Assembly (NCBI GenBank): GCA_959602045.1
Contig: CAUGRT010000011.1
Location: 1 to 62,016 of the forward strand
Source: an uncultured Clostridia bacterium
GTDB taxonomy: Bacteria; Bacillota; Clostridia; UBA1381
Direction of reading: 5' to 3'
Length of the DNA: 62,016 nucleotides
Shown: positions 1 to 6,824 of the stretch, piece by piece
How the letters are laid out: each line of letters begins with the position of its first letter
Numbering within the stretch: position 1 is the first letter of the stretch
Translations under genes and position numbers: made by a program
The notes under the pieces: generated by a model
Databases searched by the model: none
The model's input: the letters and a program-made list of their open reading frames with translations, nothing else
What the model was told of the DNA's origin: nothing

Positions 1-52
1 AGTGAACTCCTTTTTGTCAAACCTCATTTTTGTTACTTAACAGGAATGCTCC

Positions 53-343
53 TCAAATATCCTTGAATATCGTTTTTGAATCATATTTGAAGCAATCAGC
101 CATAAGCTGAACTCCAAGTATAAATCCCATTTTAAAGTTCTCTGTTCCGGTACAAGCAATTACTTCATCACTTGCATTTACCAACTCATTGAATAACTTC
201 AGGTTGTCCCCTTCCAAAGTCTCTGTAAGCTTATCTTCATTTTTACAGAATCGCTCTAAAGCCTTTGCATATTGAGTGTCTCTGTTAAACCGCTTTTCGT
301 TCGGGTTGATATTTCCGTAATATAATTCTTCTATAAAATTCAT
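53..343 (-). CDS. DUF6809-like small protein
   Basis: A 96-residue soluble protein, mostly helical and acidic, without signal peptide or membrane segment. It resembles the small DUF6809-type proteins that often ride in clostridial mobile elements; this is from memory of the family, and its function is unknown. I chose the ATG at 343 because GGAG lies 8 nt upstream; the in-frame GTG at 349 falls inside the ribosome site. The start is 2 nt from the end of the relaxase gene, so it is the distal gene of the mobilization operon. Confidence 0.6.
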   Translation of the reverse strand: MNFIEELYYGNINPNEKRFNRDTQYAKALERFCKNEDKLTETLEGDNLKLFNELVNASDEVIACTGTENFKMGFILGVQLMADCFKYDSKTIFKDI

Positions 344-345
344 AT

Positions 346-1674
346 TCACCTCTCCATATCTTTAAATTGTTGTTTATTAGCATTTTGTGCTTGTTGTTCA
401 AGCTGAACAACATAATTTTGATGTTCTTGAATACGCTCGGAATCTTCAAAAATGTTCTTGCAAGTTCTTACATCCTTTCTCAACTCACGAAGCTCCTTGT
501 TGATTTTCTCAATTTCAGGTTTTGCATCAGGCTTATTATACAACCTACTTCGATTTAGCGTTAGTTCCTTAATTTTACTTTCTGCACTTTCCTTAAATAC
601 GTTTAGCTGCTCGATTGTTTCAATATCATTGTCCATCAGGAAATGAAACTGCTTTTGATAACGGTCAAATTTTATAAGTTCCTCACGCATATAGAACGAT
701 ATTCTCTGCGGTGTTTCCTTTTTGCGTATTTTGCCGAACAGATATAAGTAGTGATAATACAGCGCTTTGAACCCTTTGAGTTTTATCGGCTCATACTTTT
801 TAAGCCAATCATTGTGGTCAATTTTTGAAGCGTCAAAATTTCTTATACCATTCCTTCCCATCCTTATTCGTTCAGAAATAGCTTCTTCAGTATACTCAGG
901 TCCGAGTTTGTCTAATCTTACTTGCTTTGTTCCATAAGGCGGTATAAAAGAGGTATATTCATATTGCGGTCTTCTTCTGCATATTACATAACCACGCTTT
1001 GCCAATATCTCCCAAAACTGTTTCATAGTATAAGAGCATTTTATAACCTCATCAAGTTCTTCTTTGATTTGTCCTCTTATAGTAGGTCTGCCTTCCTGCT
1101 CAGCTTTCCATTCGGCATAGCTTTTACCCTTGCCGGGATTTTCTATTACCGATAAACCATATTCCGCACAAATCTTGTCAGACTCTGCTCTCATAATCCA
1201 ATATGCCTTACTTCCACCTCTGAACTTATAACCATCCGTAAATGATACCGAGTTCAGACAGAAATGATTATGTAAATGGTCTTTATCAAGATGAGTTGTA
1301 ACCAAAACCTGAAATCTATCTCCCCATAATCGTCTTGCAAGTTCTATTCCGATTTGATGTGCTTGGTCGGGAGTAACCTCGCCGGGCAAAAAACTCTGAT
1401 AGCCGTGATAAGCCAATATTTTATCCATCTTGCCGTATTGCTGCTTCGTCATCACCATTTGGTCACGAGCAATGTCAGGGGATACATTGATCCCCGTGAC
1501 ATATAATCTTTCCTCCGTCTTGCTTGGGTTTTCCGTGTAGTCGATAACATCCTGCAGAGCCTGAAGCTCTGTATCGGTATAATATTTACTACCATCCGTC
1601 TTCTCAGGATTCTGAACATAATTGATGACATAGTCAAGCCTACCGCTTATAGACCATATTCTTGTAGTAGCCAT
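346..1674 (-). CDS. MobP-family relaxase / mobilization nuclease
   Basis: A 442-residue relaxase that would nick the transfer origin and attach to the DNA end through a tyrosine. The metal-binding triad is visible as HLDKDHLHNH at about residues 128-137, the HxDxDHxHxH pattern of the relaxase/mobilization nuclease family (PF03432). The N-terminal half is the catalytic domain; residues from about 320 are highly charged and probably coiled coil. The start has AAAGGAGGG 7 nt upstream and the gene overlaps the end of mobC by 28 nt, so the two are translationally coupled. The candidate catalytic tyrosines lie near the N-terminus (Y15, Y19), which I infer from family practice. Confidence 0.9.
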   Translation of the reverse strand: MATTRIWSISGRLDYVINYVQNPEKTDGSKYYTDTELQALQDVIDYTENPSKTEERLYVTGINVSPDIARDQMVMTKQQYGKMDKILAYHGYQSFLPGEVTPDQAHQIGIELARRLWGDRFQVLVTTHLDKDHLHNHFCLNSVSFTDGYKFRGGSKAYWIMRAESDKICAEYGLSVIENPGKGKSYAEWKAEQEGRPTIRGQIKEELDEVIKCSYTMKQFWEILAKRGYVICRRRPQYEYTSFIPPYGTKQVRLDKLGPEYTEEAISERIRMGRNGIRNFDASKIDHNDWLKKYEPIKLKGFKALYYHYLYLFGKIRKKETPQRISFYMREELIKFDRYQKQFHFLMDNDIETIEQLNVFKESAESKIKELTLNRSRLYNKPDAKPEIEKINKELRELRKDVRTCKNIFEDSERIQEHQNYVVQLEQQAQNANKQQFKDMER

Positions 1675-2006
1675 TTGCCATCCCTCCTTTCGGGAGTCAA
1701 TGCAGCCTTGCCAATTTCTATAATAAACCCATTAAGCTTATGTGCGTTTTCCTCATAGGCTTTTACATTTATAAAGCCTTTGGAATTTGCCACCTTTGCA
1801 ATTTGATTCAAGCTGTTTCCGATAGCATTAAGCTCTCGTGTCATACTATAAAAATCTACCGTAGGTTTTTCTTTAGGAGTAGTTCCCGAAATCAACATTC
1901 TTAAATATACCTCTCTCGGCACTCCTACTTTCTCTGCCGAAGTTTTTAATTTTTCATACTCTTTATCGCTTAATCTAAGCGTAATTCTATTTCCTCTTGT
2001 TCTCAT
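1647..2006 (-). CDS. MobC-family relaxosome accessory protein
   Basis: A 119-residue protein with an N-terminal ribbon-helix-helix segment (RITLRLSDKEYEKLK) followed by a MobC-type region with the signature EINAIGNSLNQIA-like stretch near residues 60-75. MobC proteins bind oriT and help the relaxase open the nick site. The second ATG (2006) is preferred over the one at 2012, because AAAGGAG then lies 7 nt away instead of 1. It is upstream of and overlaps the relaxase. Confidence 0.85.
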   Translation of the reverse strand: MRTRGNRITLRLSDKEYEKLKTSAEKVGVPREVYLRMLISGTTPKEKPTVDFYSMTRELNAIGNSLNQIAKVANSKGFINVKAYEENAHKLNGFIIEIGKAALTPERRDGKWLLQEYGL

Positions 2007-2012
2007 AAGCAT

Positions 2013-2108
2013 TCTCCTTTTTATGTCAGGGTATTAGGGGCAACGCCACTAAAATGGAGAATTTGGACATCCAAATGCTATGCTTGTTAGAACATTAAGT
2101 TCCTACTT
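2013..2108. other. Candidate oriT region of element 1
   Basis: A 96-nt gap between tnpV and mobC with GGGTATTAGGGG followed by GCAACGCC and a short inverted pair around GGACATCC. In MobP/MobC elements the transfer origin usually sits just upstream of mobC. No nick site can be proven from sequence alone, and the call rests mainly on position. Confidence 0.35.
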
Positions 2109-2465
2109 TTATACATAAATCAGTTCGTGATTTATAACCTCTTCCGCACATGCTTTTGCGTTATTCATATGTCCAACCCATTCCATTTGGTGCGCCTCCT
2201 TGTCGGGAGCAGTTTGCTCCGCCGCTTTTATAAATTGGTTTAAAATTTCCTGTGCATGCACATCAATTTCATGCAGATGTTCATTCAAGTTTCCGGTTAT
2301 CATAAGATTGCTGTAGAAGCATTTTCTTTCGCTTTTAATATGCTGCAATCTCATTCTGCCATATTTGCCAATTTCATATTGATTTTGAGGTACAGACAAA
2401 TTGGGAATATAATAATCTCCGCATCGAACATACTCAATTCCATTTTCAATAAATTTTTCTTTCAT
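2109..2465 (-). CDS. TnpV-family protein
   Basis: A 118-residue protein matching the TnpV family first seen in Tn4451/Tn4453-type clostridial transposons: an N-terminal YYIPNLSVP stretch, then IGKYGRMR, and a C-terminal MEWVGHMNN...AEEVINHELIYV block. TnpV is not a transposase by itself and its role is unknown. It sits directly downstream of a 23-bp palindrome (2495-2517) and upstream of the candidate oriT. Start ATG with GAGAGG 8 nt upstream. Confidence 0.85.
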   Translation of the reverse strand: MKEKFIENGIEYVRCGDYYIPNLSVPQNQYEIGKYGRMRLQHIKSERKCFYSNLMITGNLNEHLHEIDVHAQEILNQFIKAAEQTAPDKEAHQMEWVGHMNNAKACAEEVINHELIYV

Positions 2466-2494
2466 GGTTCAATCCTCTCATTCTTAGTAATTTT

Positions 2495-2517
2495 ACGGGA
2501 ATGTGCCACATTCCCGT
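2495..2517. repeat. 23-bp perfect palindrome, copy 1
   Basis: Arm ACGGGAATGTG, one central C, then the exact complement. Near-identical copies lie at 8741-8763 and 10248-10270 in element 2. This copy begins 19 nt after the stop of the small acidic gene, the same place as the copy at 10248 relative to its own small gene. Confidence 0.9.
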
Positions 2518-2536
2518 TTGTGTAGTTAGGGTAAAA

Positions 2537-2794
2537 TTAAAATCTGAAATCTTCGTGCATACCAACCGCATCGAGATATTTAAGCCTTGCTTCTTGCCTT
2601 TCAGCTTCGGTTTCGGCAGTTTTATATTTGGTGTAATAACCGCGCTTTGAGATAGCATCAAGCTTTTTATCAATTCCCTTTTTTATATCGTGATAAAACT
2701 CGCTTATATCGTCATCATCAAAGCCAAGTTCATCACTAAAGAAGTATTTAACCATCTGAACAAACAAATCTTGCTCTATTTGAATTTTCTTCAT
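2537..2794 (-). CDS. Small acidic element protein (paralogue of 10291-10524)
   Basis: 85 residues, starting MKKIQIEQDLFVQMVKYFF and ending in a LDAVGMHEDFRF block. The paralogue in element 2 shares the start MKK(I/V)QI, the YYT.YKTA.TE..R.EAR.KYLD core and the terminal FR(F/W). Such proteins are widespread as hypothetical cargo of Firmicutes mobilizable elements, sometimes misnamed complexin-2. Function unknown; conserved position after the RepA-like ATPase suggests a link to replication or mobilization. The ribosome site region AAAGGAT...GGATATG is shared by both paralogues. Confidence 0.75.
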   Translation of the reverse strand: MKKIQIEQDLFVQMVKYFFSDELGFDDDDISEFYHDIKKGIDKKLDAISKRGYYTKYKTAETEAERQEARLKYLDAVGMHEDFRF

Positions 2795-2812
2795 ATCCTA
2801 TCACATCCTTTC

Positions 2813-2860
2813 AAGGTGGCAAGGTGCCCCTTTTATAAGAACAGGGCATCTTGCCATCTT
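2813..2860. repeat. Long hairpin between the ATPase and small acidic gene
   Basis: 17-nt arms (2813-2829 and 2844-2860) pair at 15 of 17 positions around a 14-nt loop. No T tract follows on the minus strand, in which the genes are read, so it is not a clean terminator. Element 2 carries an unrelated hairpin at the same junction (10573-10603). Confidence 0.75.
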
Positions 2861-2865
2861 AATTT

Positions 2866-3813
2866 TTAATTAAGACTCCAATACCATTGGTTATTTACTC
2901 GTTTTGACTTTACGCCCAATTCCTCTTTGGCATTTCGCAATGTCTTTTCAGATATCCCCTTTTGCTTTGCAAGCTCCATTAGTTCTGTCTGTGCCGTTTG
3001 ACCGTCAGCAAGAGTGTTTTCAAGGAACTCTATTGCAGCTTGTTTCTTTGCTCCTTTTGCAGTTCCCGAAAGTAAATCATCTGCCGTAACATCATATTCG
3101 CCTATCCACTCAAAGCCGTTTTCTTCACTCAACCTAAAAGCAATAGATTTTGCTTCGGGTGCGAGTGAACTTTTAGTTTGACATACAACTCTGATTTCAG
3201 GTTCATCCTTAATTCTGCCGACAATTAACACACTTCTTGCTGCTGCCTGAAAATCAATAGAACCTAACCCTCTGTATGCTGATTTTCCCACGCTGCATTT
3301 GTTCATATGACCTATGAGAATTATTGCACACTTATACTTTTCAGCAAGTTCAGCAATATGTTTCATAACAGGTCTGATTTCATTAGCTCTGTGCATATCA
3401 ACATCAGCACCCAAAAATCCCTGAATTGGATCCAAAACAACAAGTTTTGCATTTGTTTCAATAATAGCCTGTTCAAGCCTTACATCACGCATTGTAAGCG
3501 GCGTATCTTTGTCATCAATTACAAGCACCTTTGAACAGTCTGCATCAGCTGACAGTAATCGTGGTTTTATTGTATCTGCCAAGCCATCTTCAGCCGTTTG
3601 ATAAATAACATTTATCGGCTCTTTTGCCTCTTCATTTACAATGCTTTCGCCTTTGGTAAGTCTTGCTATAATCTGAAGTACGAGAGTTGTTTTACCTTCT
3701 CCGGGATCACCCTGAATTATAGTTATCTTTCCATACGGAATGAACGGATAAATCAGCCATTTTACTTCTTCGACTTCTACATCTTCCATATTTATCAGTT
3801 TCAAATCCGACAA
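2866..3813 (-). CDS. RepA-like / AAA_25 RecA-fold ATPase
   Basis: 315 residues. The Walker A motif GDPGEGKTT is at about residues 35-43 and the Walker B-like stretch LVVLDPIQGF at about 124-133, followed by the IILIGHMNK motif of RecA/KaiC-type ATPases. The C-terminal 70 residues look like a winged helix (ISEKTLRNAKEELGV). This layout matches the RepA-type hexameric helicases of plasmids and mobilizable elements, so a role in post-transfer replication is likely but inferred. The start is TTG, with AGGAGG 9 nt upstream. Confidence 0.85.
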   Translation of the reverse strand: MSDLKLINMEDVEVEEVKWLIYPFIPYGKITIIQGDPGEGKTTLVLQIIARLTKGESIVNEEAKEPINVIYQTAEDGLADTIKPRLLSADADCSKVLVIDDKDTPLTMRDVRLEQAIIETNAKLVVLDPIQGFLGADVDMHRANEIRPVMKHIAELAEKYKCAIILIGHMNKCSVGKSAYRGLGSIDFQAAARSVLIVGRIKDEPEIRVVCQTKSSLAPEAKSIAFRLSEENGFEWIGEYDVTADDLLSGTAKGAKKQAAIEFLENTLADGQTAQTELMELAKQKGISEKTLRNAKEELGVKSKRVNNQWYWSLN

Positions 3814-3846
3814 TTTTCATCACCTCCTATTGCAAATTAGCCGGAG

Positions 3847-3887
3847 GTGTGGTAAAATATCCTTGTTGTGAGGGTGTTTTACCACAC
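3847..3887. promoter_or_regulatory. Perfect 11-bp stem hairpin in front of the ATPase gene
   Basis: GTGTGGTAAAA at 3847-3857 is fully complementary to TTTTACCACAC at 3877-3887, with a 19-nt loop, in the 104-nt gap between the RHH gene and the TTG start of the ATPase. It could be an attenuator or a binding site for a rep-control protein. Element 2 has no gap here. Confidence 0.6.
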
Positions 3888-3917
3888 TTTCCGAGTCCTT
3901 TTGTATTTCCCGATACA

Positions 3918-4244
3918 TTAGGACTTTTCTTTTTCTGCCAATCCATTGTAGGTTTGGACTGTAATTTGAATTTTGTCGAGCAAGTCACTGTCAATATTCG
4001 CACTGTTTTCTATTCGCCTTAGCTCTGTCAAAATATCTGCCATTTGATTTCTTAAAGCCTTGTAAACTCTTGTGTTTGGCTGAACTATTACATCACGCTC
4101 CGACAATCGTTTAATTATGTAGTCCTGCTTTGTAAGTCCTGACAGCTTTACTCTGACATTCAAATCATCTCGTTCCTGCGGTGACATTCTAAAAGATATT
4201 ATCACATTGCGCCACCGACCTTTGTTGTCAAGTGTTTTATCCAT
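3918..4244 (-). CDS. Ribbon-helix-helix plasmid-mobilization-type protein
   Basis: 108 residues. The N-terminal half (WRNVIISFRMSPQERDDL, then VKLSGLTKQDYI) is an RHH DNA-binding fold like MobC/relaxosome or Arc-type proteins; the C-terminal half is a helix with TELRRIEN. Element 2 has a colinear paralogue (11793-12113). The ATG directly follows the integrase stop (TAAATG), so translation is coupled. Either a relaxosome accessory factor or a repressor of the rep gene downstream is possible. Confidence 0.75.
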   Translation of the reverse strand: MDKTLDNKGRWRNVIISFRMSPQERDDLNVRVKLSGLTKQDYIIKRLSERDVIVQPNTRVYKALRNQMADILTELRRIENSANIDSDLLDKIQITVQTYNGLAEKEKS

Positions 4245-5321
4245 TTAGCAACCACTTCTTTCAATGTTTAATTTATCAGCCATTTCCGTCTGTTCACTTG
4301 GGAACATATGAGCATATCTATAAGTTATATCAATACTTTCATGTCCCACACGCTTAGCTATTGCTACAGCAGTGAATCCCATATTGATAAGCAAGCTGAC
4401 ATGTGAATGCCTCAATTGGTGCAGAGTTAACTTTTTAACTCCCGCCGCCTCCGAGCCTCGTTTCATTTCATGATGCAGGAAACTTTTTGTAAAATAAAAG
4501 ATTCTGTCATTTTCTCCGATTCCATATAACATACCGATATAGTCTTTGATTTCTTCTTTCAAGAAATCCGGCATTGTTATTGTGCGGATACTGCACGGTG
4601 TTTTCGGGTCTGTGATAATATCCTCACCCTCAAGCCGTTGATATGATTTATTAACCCTGAGAGTTGATTTTTCAAAATCAAAATCTGCGGGTGTAAGTGC
4701 CAGCAACTCACCGACTCTTAATCCACACCAATATAAAATCTCAAAAGCATAAAATGCCTGCGGCTTATCCATCATCTCATCTGCAAATTTAAGATATTCC
4801 TCCTTTGTCCATATAATCATTTCTTTCGTCTGTTCTTTACCCATATTCCCGGCTTTTCTTGCCGGATTTTTGGGTAAATTATAGAAATTACAAGCGTGAT
4901 TAAAAATAGCACTTATCTGATTATGTATGGTCTTGAGATAACTCGGTGAGTGCGGCTCACCGTTTGCATCTCGCTCTGCCATAATCGTATTCTGCCACGC
5001 GATAATATCCGTAGCTTTAATTTCAGACATTTTTCTGTCTTTAAAATACGGAAGTATCTTGTTTTCAATGATATGCGATTTTGTGAAAAAAGTATTTTTC
5101 TTAATTCTCGTTTTTCGGTCTTCATAATATAGATTTAAAAATGAACCGAATGTCATATCAAGATTTGAGCTTTTTATTTGTAAAAACTCACGCTCCCACG
5201 CCTGTGCTTCCCGCTTGGTTTCAAAACCTCGCTTCATCTTTTGTTTTCTTGCACCATCCCAATTATCATATCGGCATGATACATACCATTTTCCCGTCTT
5301 TTTGTCCTTATGCACCGACAT
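4245..5321 (-). CDS. int: Tyrosine-type site-specific integrase
   Basis: 358 residues. It has an N-terminal arm-binding (AP2-like) domain with GKWYVSCRY, a SAM-like core-binding domain (about 57-150), and a C-terminal catalytic domain with R202, H301-x2-R304, H327 and the nucleophile Y336. All five residues occupy the same numbers in the element 2 integrase. The start at 5321 has GGAAGGAG 9 nt upstream; an in-frame upstream ATG at 5360 has no such site. The gene overlaps the excisionase-like gene by 14 nt. Its inferred target is the 3' end of guaA. Confidence 0.95.
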   Translation of the reverse strand: MSVHKDKKTGKWYVSCRYDNWDGARKQKMKRGFETKREAQAWEREFLQIKSSNLDMTFGSFLNLYYEDRKTRIKKNTFFTKSHIIENKILPYFKDRKMSEIKATDIIAWQNTIMAERDANGEPHSPSYLKTIHNQISAIFNHACNFYNLPKNPARKAGNMGKEQTKEMIIWTKEEYLKFADEMMDKPQAFYAFEILYWCGLRVGELLALTPADFDFEKSTLRVNKSYQRLEGEDIITDPKTPCSIRTITMPDFLKEEIKDYIGMLYGIGENDRIFYFTKSFLHHEMKRGSEAAGVKKLTLHQLRHSHVSLLINMGFTAVAIAKRVGHESIDITYRYAHMFPSEQTEMADKLNIERSGC

Positions 5322-5511
5322 TGTTAAACACTCCTTCCGAACCGTAAAATTTTTCCTCAAAGTATCTTCTGCTCACTCTGCCGGCAACTGTTATGAAGCC
5401 TTTTGCTTCCAGTTCTTTATTCAGAAGGCGTACAACTTTGTAAGCATAAGATATTGAGACACCCAAAGCTTCTGCAACCTCATCGGCAGAAATCATCAAC
5501 TGTTTGTTCAT
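5308..5511 (-). CDS. Excisionase-like HTH protein
   Basis: 67 residues, with an N-terminal winged-helix DNA-binding motif (ISADEVAEALGVSISYAYKVVRLLNKEL) and the basic tail GRVSRRYF. It lies just upstream of int, which is the usual place for Xis or recombination directionality factors. AAAGGAGG precedes the ATG. The paralogue at 13198-13401 has the same length. The directionality function is inferred from fold and position. Confidence 0.8.
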   Translation of the reverse strand: MNKQLMISADEVAEALGVSISYAYKVVRLLNKELEAKGFITVAGRVSRRYFEEKFYGSEGVFNNVGA

Positions 5512-5540
5512 AGATATTTCCTCCTTTCCTAGAAATTTAT

Positions 5541-5560
5541 ACAGTTCATTTACGAACTGT
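5541..5560. promoter_or_regulatory. Operator 1 of element 1
   Basis: Inverted repeat ACAGTTC-N6-GAACTGT in the 5' leader of xis-int. Its CAGTTC begins 34 bp from that of operator 2, about three helical turns, which suits cooperative binding by the XRE repressor encoded at 5740. Confidence 0.85.
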
Positions 5561-5568
5561 ATATTTGT

Positions 5569-5597
5569 ATTATATCAGTTCATTTACGAACTGTCAA
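5569..5597 (-). promoter_or_regulatory. Promoter of xis-int, element 1
   Basis: Read on the minus strand: TTGACA (5592-5597), a 17-bp spacer, then TATAAT (5569-5574), a consensus sigma-A promoter. Operator 2 (5576-5593) fills the spacer, so a bound repressor would shut it off. Confidence 0.9.
5576..5593. promoter_or_regulatory. Operator 2 of element 1
   Basis: Inverted repeat CAGTTC-N6-GAACTG, identical to the core of operator 1 and lying exactly over the -35/-10 spacer of the xis-int promoter. Confidence 0.85.
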
Positions 5598-5661
5598 TAC
5601 CTTTTGTTTGTGTTCACAGAAAATTCACATTTTTTATATTTTTCACAAAATTATAAAAAAC

Positions 5662-5692
5662 TATTTCATTTTTGAACGGTTTGTGTTATACT
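5662..5692 (+). promoter_or_regulatory. XRE gene promoter with degenerate operator 3
   Basis: Positions 5662-5679 match operator 2 at 13 of 18 bases. TATACT at 5687-5692 is a good -10, and the -35 (TTTCAT at 5664-5669, 17-bp spacing) is inside the degenerate operator. Weak autoregulation of the repressor is the simplest reading. Confidence 0.55.
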
Positions 5693-5739
5693 GTATGTAA
5701 AGATTATTTTTGATAACAGATATTTGGAGGTACATCACT

Positions 5740-6222
5740 ATGGAAGTAGGGAAAAAGATTAAGCGGTTCCGCACGGCTTTTGGCCTATCTCAAAAAGAGC
5801 TTGCACAAAAATCCGGTTTAAGCGAGCCGGCAATCCGTAATTATGAGCTCGGAAACCGTACACCGTCCGAAAAGCAGCTTGAGAAAATTGCCGGTGCTTT
5901 AGGTGTAAGCATTTATGCCATTTCCAATCCTAATTTAGAAAACTACGATGCCGTTTTACACGCACTTTTCTATTTGGAGGATGAATACAGCTTTATTCCT
6001 AAAGAAATTGACGGACAAGTGTACCTTGCCGTAGAAAATAAAAACGCTGCTACAAGAACCGTAAGCAAAATGCTCAGTTCATGGAACAGCGAATTTGAAA
6101 AACTTAAATCAGGTGAAATAAATAAGGAAGAATATGACATGTGGCGCTATAGCTATCCTCTTATTAAAGCTGAACGCCTACATGAAGAATTTAAGAAACT
6201 GAAAAACAATACTGAAAAATAA
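5740..6222 (+). CDS. XRE-family repressor, element 1
   Basis: 160 residues. The N-terminal cro/cI-type helix-turn-helix is IKRFRTAFGLSQKELAQKSGLSEPAIRNYELG (quoted in part: SQKELAQKSG). The C-terminal region ends in a motif, NKEEYDMWRYSYP, that is shared with the element 2 repressor (TKEEYDEWRYHYP). It is transcribed divergently from xis-int across three operators. The start at 5740 has GGAGG 9 nt upstream; the in-frame ATG at 5710 has none. It most likely keeps excision genes off until induced. Confidence 0.85.
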   Translation: MEVGKKIKRFRTAFGLSQKELAQKSGLSEPAIRNYELGNRTPSEKQLEKIAGALGVSIYAISNPNLENYDAVLHALFYLEDEYSFIPKEIDGQVYLAVENKNAATRTVSKMLSSWNSEFEKLKSGEINKEEYDMWRYSYPLIKAERLHEEFKKLKNNTEK

Positions 6223-6226
6223 CAAC

Positions 6227-6245
6227 TGTTATCATTCTGTTATCA
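6227..6245. other. Putative arm-type integrase site, element 1 right end
   Basis: Two direct TGTTATCA octamers (6227-6234 and 6238-6245) with an 11-bp period, 79 bp before the core. Element 2 has TGTTGCCA pairs with the same period at the same distance from its core. Confidence 0.6.
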
Positions 6246-6260
6246 ATTTCAAAATAAAAT

Positions 6261-6294
6261 CCCCGAAAACCGCATTACAACGCAGTTTTCGGGG
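6261..6294 (+). terminator. Terminator after the element 1 XRE gene
   Basis: CCCCGAAAAC at 6261-6270 pairs with GTTTTCGGGG at 6285-6294, extended by CGC/GC pairs. The following tract TATTGTTTATT is only moderately T-rich. Confidence 0.75.
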
Positions 6295-6305
6295 TATTGT
6301 TTATT

Positions 6306-6315
6306 ATTCCCACTC
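6306..6315. other. att core between element 1 and element 2
   Basis: ATTCCCACTC, identical to the guaA-terminal core at 14294-14303; counting three more bases upstream (ATT against ATC) the match is 12 of 13. It marks the tandem junction. Confidence 0.85.
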
Positions 6316-6316
6316 G

Positions 6317-6366
6317 CTCCTGATAAAGAAATCTTAAACAATTCTGTTTAGAGATTTTATCACGAG
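6317..6366. repeat. Long imperfect hairpin next to the att core
   Basis: The arms 6317-6339 and 6346-6366 are nearly complementary (about 20 of 23 with two unpaired bases) around a 6-nt loop. It starts 2 bp inside element 2. No T tract follows. It may help integrase or excisionase assembly, or be an orphan terminator. Confidence 0.6.
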
Positions 6367-6415
6367 GTATTGTAGTTATCTGTATTATCCACAACCTATG
6401 GACTATCCGATTTTT

Positions 6416-6434
6416 TGTTGCCATATTGTTGCCA
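6416..6434. other. Putative arm-type integrase site, element 2 left end
   Basis: Two direct TGTTGCCA octamers (6416-6423, 6427-6434), 11-bp period, 101 bp inside the left core. The right end has the matching pair at 14214-14232. Confidence 0.65.
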
Positions 6435-6772
6435 TTGGACAGTTCATATTATACATCAAAGCCACAATAAAATCAATGCTTTTGCAAAAATTAGTTATAT
6501 AAATTTTGCCTACATAATTTTTAACTTAGTATGTGGAACAATAGCTGTGCGAAATCGCCCTTTATATACGGTTTTCAAAAACCAAAATTTACAAGGTAAG
6601 GATTTTATATTTCCACCCTCAAAAATAGGTTTCTATCGTTCTACTTTTGTCACGCAATAGAGGTTAAAAACGCTCATTTTATGCGGTTAAAATATGCAAA
6701 AAACATAAAGGTAATGGTTTTATATTCAAAGCCTCAAAAATGAGCTTCTATTGCGTTACACAGTATGCAAAT
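6435..6772. repeat. Non-coding left end of element 2 with two 48-50 bp imperfect direct repeats
   Basis: No gene is visible from 6223 to 6824. Segments 6593-6640 and 6708-6757 are imperfect direct copies: AAGGTAA, GGTTTTATAT or GATTTTATAT, CCTCAAAAAT, TTCTAT and CGTT line up in order. Such repeats close to an element end may be further integrase or excisionase sites. Confidence 0.6.
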
Positions 6773-6773
6773 A

Positions 6774-6819
6774 AAATCGTGATACCTTTTACTCATTAAG
6801 CAAATTGTACCACGATTTT
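6774..6819 (-). terminator. Terminator after the ABC-F gene
   Basis: AATCGTGATAC (6775-6785) pairs with GTACCACGATT (6807-6817) with one mismatch, and T-rich bases follow on the minus strand (TTTATTTGC). A T tract on the plus side makes it possibly bidirectional. Confidence 0.7.
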
Positions 6820-6824
6820 TTCGG

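Larger units (their letters stand above)
1..6315. mobile_element. Integrative mobilizable element 1 (left end outside window)
   Basis: A mobilizable element with a DUF6809-like protein, a MobP relaxase, MobC, TnpV, a small acidic protein, a RepA-like ATPase, an RHH protein, a tyrosine integrase and an excisionase read leftward, and an XRE regulator read rightward. The right end is the core ATTCCCACTC at 6306-6315, which also occurs at the 3' end of guaA (14294-14303). The integrase end lies next to this core, as expected. There are no type IV secretion genes in view, so it probably moves with help from another element, unless such genes lie left of the window. The left attachment site was not found in positions 1-52. 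Confidence 0.8.

Noticed and set aside
2109..2465. Insertion sequence suggested by TnpV
   Set aside because: TnpV is not a transposase and no terminal inverted repeats or recombinase of an IS are present around it.
5541..5593. LexA/SOS boxes
   Set aside because: The spacing of GTTC-N6-GAAC does not fit the clostridial LexA box and the sites are explained better as XRE operators.
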